Source: Mycolicibacterium peregrinum
GTDB lineage: Bacteria; Actinomycetota; Actinomycetes; Mycobacteriales; Mycobacteriaceae
Length of the DNA stretch: 64,000 bases
Assembly: GCF_001665625.1 (NCBI RefSeq)
Contig: NZ_LZSY01000106.1
Location: 17,461-81,460 of the forward strand
Direction of reading: 5' to 3'
Part shown: piece by piece, positions 58,831 to 64,000 of the stretch
Layout: the number at the start of each line of letters is the position of its first letter
Numbering within the stretch: position 1 is the first letter of the stretch
Made by a program: the position numbers and the translations under genes
Notes under the pieces: generated by a model
The model's database searches: none
What the model was told of the DNA's origin: nothing
What the model saw: only the letters and a program-made list of their open reading frames with translations

Positions 58831-60344
58831 GTCCCGTACAGATGTAGGGCCCGGCCGGTCAGTGTGGCCACTTCACCGCTCAGCCCGGCCATGGGCGGGG
58901 CACCGCGCTGATGGATCACGTTCCCGAGGACGACGACGTAGGTGTCCGACCCCGGATCCATCCACAGCGTCACTCCCGTGAAGCCGGTGTGCCCGAAGCT
59001 GCCGACCGGAAACACCATGCCTCGCGGGCGGGACTGCTCCGTGTCGATATCCCAACCGAATCCGCGGAGGTCTTGCCCGGCAATGGCGGGATAGTGCGGT
59101 GCGAGCAGGGGATGTGTTGCGTTAGGGGTGTTCTCGACCGCTTCGCGGGTGGCGTTGTTGGCAGTCTCGACCTGAGCCGAGTTGTGCCCCGGCTGCTGGG
59201 GGGTCGTCATCAATGCCAGCGTGGACTGCTTCAGCGGAAACGCACTCGGCCGGCCGGCGAGGCGGTCGAGCAGCGCCTGCGCGAACCGGCCGACATCGTT
59301 CACCGTCGAGAACACCCCGGCGCTGCCGGCAACTCCGCCCATGCGGCGGGCCGTCGGATCGTGCACGGTGCCGCGCAACGGGTGACCGAAGTCCGGATTG
59401 AGGCCCGGGGTGTCCTCGTCGAGCGCCGTGGGAGCGACGCGCGCCAGAAGATCGGTGTTCCACGTACCGGCCGGGCAGTCGCCAACTTTGGGTGCATGCG
59501 GATCGAGCGTTATGGCAGTTCCCCGAACCTGGTGCGGGCCACATGCTTTGGTGACCGGGAGATAGCGGGTGTCCGTCATCGCGAGCGGTGCGAACACATT
59601 CTTCTGAATGTAGGTGTCCTCGGTTTCACCGGTGATCTTCTCGAGGAGTGCACCGAGGATGATGAAGCCGATGTCGGAGTAGTGAAACCGCTCCCCGGGC
59701 TCGAACACCACCCACGCTCCGAGGGCACGGTGGATGCCCTCGGCCTTGTCGGGCTTGTCCAGTCCCCACGGCCCGTCCAGGCTCAGATCTCCCGCGATGC
59801 CCGACGTATGGGTGAGCAACATGCGCACCGTCACCCGCGCACGGCGTGGGTCGTTGGCGGGGTTGAAGTCGGGCAGGTAGGTCTGCACGGGTTCGTCGAG
59901 TTGAACCCGTCCCTGTTCGTAGAGCTGCAGGATGGCAACAGCCGTCGTGAGGCACTTCGACAGCGAGGCCAGATCGAAGATCGTGTCCTCGGTCATCGGT
60001 TCGGCGGGGGCAGGTGCCCCGTCCAGCCCCGGTTCGCCGGCCAGCTTGCGTGAACCGAAAGCCTGACGAAAGACGATGTTTCCGCCGTGCCCGACCTGGA
60101 CCACCGCTCCGGGCATTCGAGGTGCCGCGATCGCGTCGTCGATGAGCTGGACCACCGGGGTGAAGTCACCGGTGGGAACAACGGCGGCCGTCGTGGGTGG
60201 TGGGGCGATGGGTGCCTGCGTAGTCGTCGTCGACGTGGAACTGGCTGCCGGTGGACGCGTCGACGGCCCGCACGATGTGACCGCCGCGATCGTGAACACG
60301 ACGGTTCCGGCGGTGCAGAGCCGAGCAAGACGCGACCGTGACAT
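58827..60344 (-). CDS. Serine beta-lactamase-fold hydrolase, lipoprotein
   Basis: A 505-residue exported protein. The signal peptide ends in VTSC (lipobox Cys25), then a Ser/Thr/Pro-rich linker to about residue 58, then a class C beta-lactamase/DD-peptidase fold. The SxxK motif is in DLASLSKCLTTA, the YxN-like motif reads FHYSDIGFIILG, and the third motif is GHTGFTGVTLWMDP. It resembles mycobacterial LpqF/esterase-type proteins rather than a true beta-lactamase. It is divergent from a NarL-type two-component system. Confidence 0.9.
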   Translation of the reverse strand: MSRSRLARLCTAGTVVFTIAAVTSCGPSTRPPAASSTSTTTTQAPIAPPPTTAAVVPTGDFTPVVQLIDDAIAAPRMPGAVVQVGHGGNIVFRQAFGSRKLAGEPGLDGAPAPAEPMTEDTIFDLASLSKCLTTAVAILQLYEQGRVQLDEPVQTYLPDFNPANDPRRARVTVRMLLTHTSGIAGDLSLDGPWGLDKPDKAEGIHRALGAWVVFEPGERFHYSDIGFIILGALLEKITGETEDTYIQKNVFAPLAMTDTRYLPVTKACGPHQVRGTAITLDPHAPKVGDCPAGTWNTDLLARVAPTALDEDTPGLNPDFGHPLRGTVHDPTARRMGGVAGSAGVFSTVNDVGRFAQALLDRLAGRPSAFPLKQSTLALMTTPQQPGHNSAQVETANNATREAVENTPNATHPLLAPHYPAIAGQDLRGFGWDIDTEQSRPRGMVFPVGSFGHTGFTGVTLWMDPGSDTYVVVLGNVIHQRGAPPMAGLSGEVATLTGRALHLYGT

Positions 60345-60660
60345 TGCCACCGGATCGACGGTAGCCGGGCGGTGGACAGTGCGAGGAAGTTGGGCGTTGA
60401 AACACGCCGCGCCTTCGCACCCCAACATGTTCGCGGCGCACTGTGACGAACGTGCAGGTTCTTGTGGCGAGGCACCAAAGATCAGACAGAAGGCTGCACG
60501 TTCGCCACAGTGCTCAGCGGGCAACACCATCGGAGGAATCGCAGAGCCCGCGGTGCAGACAGCCCGATGTCCTACTACCGCGAGGGTGGGGACAGCCCTA
60601 CCCCGGACACGCAGGCGCGCCGGATGGGGGCGGATCCGACAGATGCGTAGCGTCGAGCCC
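60345..60660. other. 316-base divergent regulatory region
   Basis: No supported gene. It separates the serine hydrolase gene from the sensor kinase gene and contains a long inverted repeat (60439-60512). Confidence 0.55.
60439..60512. promoter_or_regulatory. 19-base inverted repeat in divergent promoter
   Basis: CACTGTGACGAACGTGCAG (60439-60457) and CTGCACGTTCGCCACAGTG (60494-60512) are reverse complements with one mismatch. A third related half-site, TTGTGGCGAGGCAC, lies between them. It may be a binding array for the adjacent NarL-type regulator, or a transcribed hairpin. Confidence 0.6.
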
Positions 60661-61962
60661 ATGACCAGCGGGACCCTGTCGAGGAACACGGCGCAGCCCC
60701 AACGAGTCGGCCGCCTTCGGCAGCTCGGCGTGGACAGCGGGTATGTATTGCTCGGATTTCCGCTCGCCACAGTGAGTTTCAGTGTTCTGGTGACCGGACT
60801 GTCCGCGGGGATCGGGACGTTGGTCATCGGTGTCGGCCTGCTGATTCTCGTCGGCACCCTGTTCGTGGCGCGCTTGTTCGCCGATATCGAGCGACTTCGC
60901 TTTCCGGCCGTGCTGCGTAGGCCCCGCAGCCGGCCGGTTTACCGGGCGGCGCCGCCGGCTGTGGGCATCTGGAAGCGGATCCTCGCCCCACTCACCCAGG
61001 GCCAGTTCTGGCTTGACCTCGTGTACGGCATTCTCTGCTTTCCGGTCGCGGTGCTCACGTTCACCATCGTGATCAGCTGGTGGGCTTCGGCGATCGCCGG
61101 CACGTTGACCGTTCTGTGGGACTGGAGCATCCCGCGCAGCCCCGACAACACCTCGCTTGCCCAGCTGATCGGGCTCGGCGACAGCGCTTTTGCCCGGATC
61201 GCCTTCCAGACCGCGATCGGTCTGGTCTGTCTGATCAGCCTCCCGCTCGTGGTGCGCGGGTGCGCCGTGCTCCAAGCGGGCTTCAGCCGAGCCCTGTTGA
61301 CCGGTGTGGCCGAGCTGCGTCAGACGATCACCGTGCTGACGGAACAGAAGGCCGCGGCCGCCTCCGCCGAGGCCACCGCCCTGCGCCGGCTGGAACGCGA
61401 CATTCACGACGGACCGCAGCAGCGGCTCATCCGCCTCGCGATGGATCTGGGCCGCGCGCGCCAGCACCTGGATGGTGATCCGGGGCCGCTGCGCGACACC
61501 CTCGACGAGGCGATCAGTCAGACGCAGGACACGCTGAACGAGTTGCGTGCGCTGTCCCGCGGTATCGCCCCGCCGGTACTCACCGACCGTGGACTGCCCA
61601 GCGCGCTGGCCGCACTGGCTGCGCGGTGCACCATCCCGGTCGAGCTCGCGGTCGACTCCGCCCTGGGCGAGCCGGCGGGAAGGCTCGACGCCGCGGTGGA
61701 GACCACCGCCTACTTCGCGGTGGCCGAAGCGCTGACCAATGTCGCCAAACACAGTGGTGCACAGAACTGTTGGGTCACGGTCGCACACGGTCCCGGCGGT
61801 GTGCGCGTCGAGATCGTCGACGACGGTGACGGCGGTGCTCACGTGGCCAAGGGCCACGGCCTGGCGGGTCTGGCCGATCGGATTCGGGCCGGCGGTGGCA
61901 CGCTGAGCGTGGTGAGTCCCGCCGGTGGGCCAACCACGATCGGGGTGGAACTGTTGTGTTGA
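60661..61962 (+). CDS. Two-component sensor kinase (NarL-associated, HisKA_3 type)
   Basis: A 433-residue membrane kinase. Four hydrophobic segments in the first 210 residues form a putative membrane sensor, then comes the phospho-acceptor helix LRRLERDIHDGPQQRLIRLA (His in ERDIHDGPQQR) and an ATPase domain with EALTNVAKHSGA and GHGLAGLADRI. ATG at 60661. Its stop overlaps the response regulator start. The signal is unknown; related kinases sense membrane or antibiotic stress. Confidence 0.93.
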   Translation: MTSGTLSRNTAQPQRVGRLRQLGVDSGYVLLGFPLATVSFSVLVTGLSAGIGTLVIGVGLLILVGTLFVARLFADIERLRFPAVLRRPRSRPVYRAAPPAVGIWKRILAPLTQGQFWLDLVYGILCFPVAVLTFTIVISWWASAIAGTLTVLWDWSIPRSPDNTSLAQLIGLGDSAFARIAFQTAIGLVCLISLPLVVRGCAVLQAGFSRALLTGVAELRQTITVLTEQKAAAASAEATALRRLERDIHDGPQQRLIRLAMDLGRARQHLDGDPGPLRDTLDEAISQTQDTLNELRALSRGIAPPVLTDRGLPSALAALAARCTIPVELAVDSALGEPAGRLDAAVETTAYFAVAEALTNVAKHSGAQNCWVTVAHGPGGVRVEIVDDGDGGAHVAKGHGLAGLADRIRAGGGTLSVVSPAGGPTTIGVELLC

Positions 61963-62612
61963 GAGTGGTGGTAGCCGACGATGCGGTCCTCCTGCGGGAA
62001 GGCCTCATCCGGTTGCTGAACGAGAACGGCCACGACGTGGTTGCCGCGGTCGGCGATGGCCCGTCGCTGGTCCAGGCGATCGAACAACACAGGCCGGACG
62101 TCTCCGTGGTCGACGTCCGGATGCCGCCGTCTCACACCGACGAGGGCCTGCGTGCCGCAGTGGAAGCCCGGCGACGGGTGGCCCGATCGCCAGTTCTCGT
62201 GCTGTCCCAGTACGTCGAGGTGTCCTACGCCGACGACCTGCTGGCGGACGGCGCCGGCGCGATCGGCTATCTCCTCAAGGACAGGGTCGTGGCGATCGCC
62301 GACTTCCTCGATGCGGTGCAGCGGGTGGCGTCCGGTGGCACGGTGCTCGACCCCGATGTGGTGGCCCAGTTACTGGTCCGACGCCGACGCGACGACCCGC
62401 TGCGACAGATGACTGCGCGCGAACAAGAAGTGCTCGGGCTGATGGCCGAGGGACGGTCCAACGCGAACATCGCCCGCACCCTGGTCGTCAGCGCGGGTGC
62501 GGTGGAGAAGCACATCAGCAGTATCTTCGCCAAACTCGGCCTGCCGATCGACGGTGAACAGCACCGTCGGGTACGCGCGGTGCTGACGTATCTGCGCGGC
62601 TGGGGGCCGTGA
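61956..62612 (+). CDS. NarL/LuxR-type response regulator
   Basis: A 218-residue regulator. The receiver domain has VADDAVLLREGL, the phospho-Asp in VSVVDVRMPPSHTDEG and K in GYLLKDRVVAIADF. The LuxR HTH is MTAREQEVLGLMAEGRSNAN then IARTLVVSAGAVEKHISSIF. GTG start at 61956, inside the last codons of the kinase gene. It may bind the inverted repeat upstream of the operon. Confidence 0.93.
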   Translation: MLRVVVADDAVLLREGLIRLLNENGHDVVAAVGDGPSLVQAIEQHRPDVSVVDVRMPPSHTDEGLRAAVEARRRVARSPVLVLSQYVEVSYADDLLADGAGAIGYLLKDRVVAIADFLDAVQRVASGGTVLDPDVVAQLLVRRRRDDPLRQMTAREQEVLGLMAEGRSNANIARTLVVSAGAVEKHISSIFAKLGLPIDGEQHRRVRAVLTYLRGWGP

Positions 62613-62636
62613 CCACGGTGATGCGACGATAGGGCC

Positions 62637-64000
62637 ATGACCGCAACGCTTGTCGCGAAGAATGTGGCCGGCGGTTTCGCCCATCGCACCCTGTTCGAGG
62701 GGGTTGACCTGACCGTGGCGCCGGGTGATGTGATCGGGGTGGTCGGCGTCAACGGCGCCGGCAAGAGCACGCTGCTGCGGATCCTGGCCGGGGATCTCGA
62801 GCCGCTCGACGGCACGGTCACCGTCGCGCCGGCCGATGCGTTCGTCGGATGGCTGCCGCAGGAACACGAGCGCATACCGGGGGAGACTGTCGCGGCCTAC
62901 ATCGCGCGCCGTACGGGCTGCACCGAAGCCACGCAGGCCATGGATGCCGCGGCCGCGGCACTGGCGGACCCGAACCCCGCCGAGGAGGATCCGGCCGCTG
63001 CCTACTCGGCCGCGCTGGATCACTGGCTCGCCACGGGTGCCGCCGACCTCGACGAACGACTGCCGGCCGTGCTGGCCGATCTCGGACTGGACACCGATGC
63101 CGTGCGACCAGACTCGACGCCGATGACCGCGCTGTCCGGTGGGCAGGCGGCGCGGGTGGGGTTGGCGGCACTGCTGTTGTCGCGGTTCGACATCGTGCTC
63201 CTCGATGAGCCGACCAACGATCTGGACCTCGACGGCCTCGCCCGGCTCGAGCAGTTCGTCAGGGAACTTCGTGGAGGTGTGGTGCTGGTGAGTCACGATC
63301 GGGAGTTCCTCGCCCGCAGCGTGACTCGCGTGCTCGAGTTGGATCTGGCGCAGAACACCACCACCGTTTTCGGCGGTGGGTACGAAAGCTATCTGGAGGA
63401 GCGTGAGGTCGGTCGCCGGCACCGGCGCGAACAGTACGAGGAGTTCGCCGAGAAGAAGGCCGACCTGGTGGCCCGCGCCCGCACCCAGCGTGAGTGGTCG
63501 AGCCAGGGCACCCGTAACGCGATGCGCAAGTCACCGGACAACGACAAGATCCGTCGACGCGCGGCCACCGAGTCCAGCGAAAAGCAGGCGCAGAAGGTGC
63601 GTCAGATGGAGAGCCGGATCGCCCGCCTCGAGGAGGTCGAGGAACCCCGGAAGGAATGGACCCTGCAGTTCACCATCGGTGCTGCGCCGCGGTCGAGCTC
63701 CGTCGTCGCGACCCTCGACAATACCGTTGTGCGGCAGGGTGATTTCGTGCTGGGTCCGGTGTCGCTGCAGGTTGACGCCGGCGAACGGATCGGTATCACC
63801 GGCGCCAACGGGGCCGGGAAGTCGACATTGCTGCGGCTGCTGCTGGGGCGTCGACAGCCCGATGAGGGTCGCGCCGGCCTGGGCGCCAGCGTCGCCATCG
63901 GCGAGATCGACCAGGCCCGTGCTGACTTCACCGGCACCGCGCGACTCGTGGACCGCTTCGAGCAGCAGCTGCCGGACTGGTCGACGGCCGATGTGCGGAC
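62637..64000 (+). CDS. ABC-F family ATPase, 3' end outside window
   Basis: The first 454 codons of a two-ATPase-domain protein with no membrane segments. Domain 1 has Walker A GVNGAGKST (about residues 38-46), signature ALSGGQAARVGLAALLL and Walker B IVLLDEPTNDLDL. A charged linker (EKKADLVARARTQREWSS; IRRRAATESSEKQAQKVRQM) follows. Domain 2 begins with Walker A GANGAGKST. ABC-F proteins act on the ribosome in translation or antibiotic protection. It starts 25 bases after the response regulator and may be a target of, or cotranscribed with, that system. Confidence 0.93.
   Translation, partial: MTATLVAKNVAGGFAHRTLFEGVDLTVAPGDVIGVVGVNGAGKSTLLRILAGDLEPLDGTVTVAPADAFVGWLPQEHERIPGETVAAYIARRTGCTEATQAMDAAAAALADPNPAEEDPAAAYSAALDHWLATGAADLDERLPAVLADLGLDTDAVRPDSTPMTALSGGQAARVGLAALLLSRFDIVLLDEPTNDLDLDGLARLEQFVRELRGGVVLVSHDREFLARSVTRVLELDLAQNTTTVFGGGYESYLEEREVGRRHRREQYEEFAEKKADLVARARTQREWSSQGTRNAMRKSPDNDKIRRRAATESSEKQAQKVRQMESRIARLEEVEEPRKEWTLQFTIGAAPRSSSVVATLDNTVVRQGDFVLGPVSLQVDAGERIGITGANGAGKSTLLRLLLGRRQPDEGRAGLGASVAIGEIDQARADFTGTARLVDRFEQQLPDWSTADVR

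Noticed and set aside
58911..60053. Plus-strand frame of 380 codons opposite the serine hydrolase lipoprotein
   Set aside because: No signal, domain or start context; the minus strand has a lipobox and SxxK.

Overview
The window looks like a chromosomal segment of a rapidly growing mycobacterium (Mycolicibacterium-like). Evidence: uniformly high GC, many GTG starts, two MspA-family outer-membrane porins in tandem, an Ig-like/YkuD L,D-transpeptidase, a DUF5313 protein, F420/LLM-type oxidoreductases, a secreted LIP-family lipase, a GH6 cellulase and a large number of TetR regulators. The species cannot be fixed from the sequence alone. There is no rRNA, no integrase, no transposase and no CRISPR array.

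Layout. 1-4.1 kb: a truncated HemK-like methylase, a large catalase (katE) and a small overlapping cluster (alkyltransferase-like protein, DUF488, DUF2945). 4.1-8.7 kb: an MFS exporter, a cytochrome P450 and a sterol desaturase-family hydroxylase, divergent from a TetR gene across a clean palindrome. 8.7-14.5 kb: a TetR/MpaB-oxygenase pair with a doubled operator, an esterase, an OmpR-type two-component system with a secreted double-motif protein, and an orotate phosphoribosyltransferase. 14.4-15.1 kb: a HAD hydrolase whose 3' end lies antisense to an apparent hydrolase remnant. 15.7-17.3 kb: an array of 12 tRNA genes with an HNH nuclease gene inside it, the most clearly foreign-looking element. 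17.4-20.8 kb: an operon of catalase-like peroxidase, cytochrome b561, secreted COG4315-type protein, ECF sigma factor and zinc anti-sigma factor, preceded by a SigL-like promoter. RNase Z and a coiled-coil protein follow.

22.7-24.1 kb: the tandem porins. 24-27.8 kb: a long-form GAPDH, then a four-gene overlapping operon (sigma factor, O6-methylguanine methyltransferase, 2OG-Fe(II) oxygenase, Ada-type metal-binding minidomain) that looks like a DNA-alkylation response unit. 27.8-34.1 kb: a TetR/flavoprotein dehydrogenase pair, then an L,D-transpeptidase divergent from DsbA- and CcdA-like genes and a BlaI/M56 pair. A shared GCTAC-N6-GCTAC element suggests the BlaI/M56 pair controls this envelope thiol/crosslinking set. 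34-45 kb: ArsR, DsbA-like, lipase, two TetR genes, a DUF1214/sulfotransferase operon, cellulase, Tat-exported protein, SDR, VOC, RidA and beta-propeller genes.

45-64 kb: more TetR-controlled catabolic genes (Rieske oxygenase, acyl-CoA dehydrogenase), LLM oxidoreductases, a PdxK/ThiD-type kinase, a lipoprotein with near-exact 36-residue repeats, a LuxR regulator, a tartrate/malate-type dehydrogenase, a serine hydrolase lipoprotein, a NarL-type two-component system and the start of an ABC-F ATPase. Seven of eight TetR genes have a palindrome in or beside their own promoter, so much of the window is made of small, locally controlled metabolic units.
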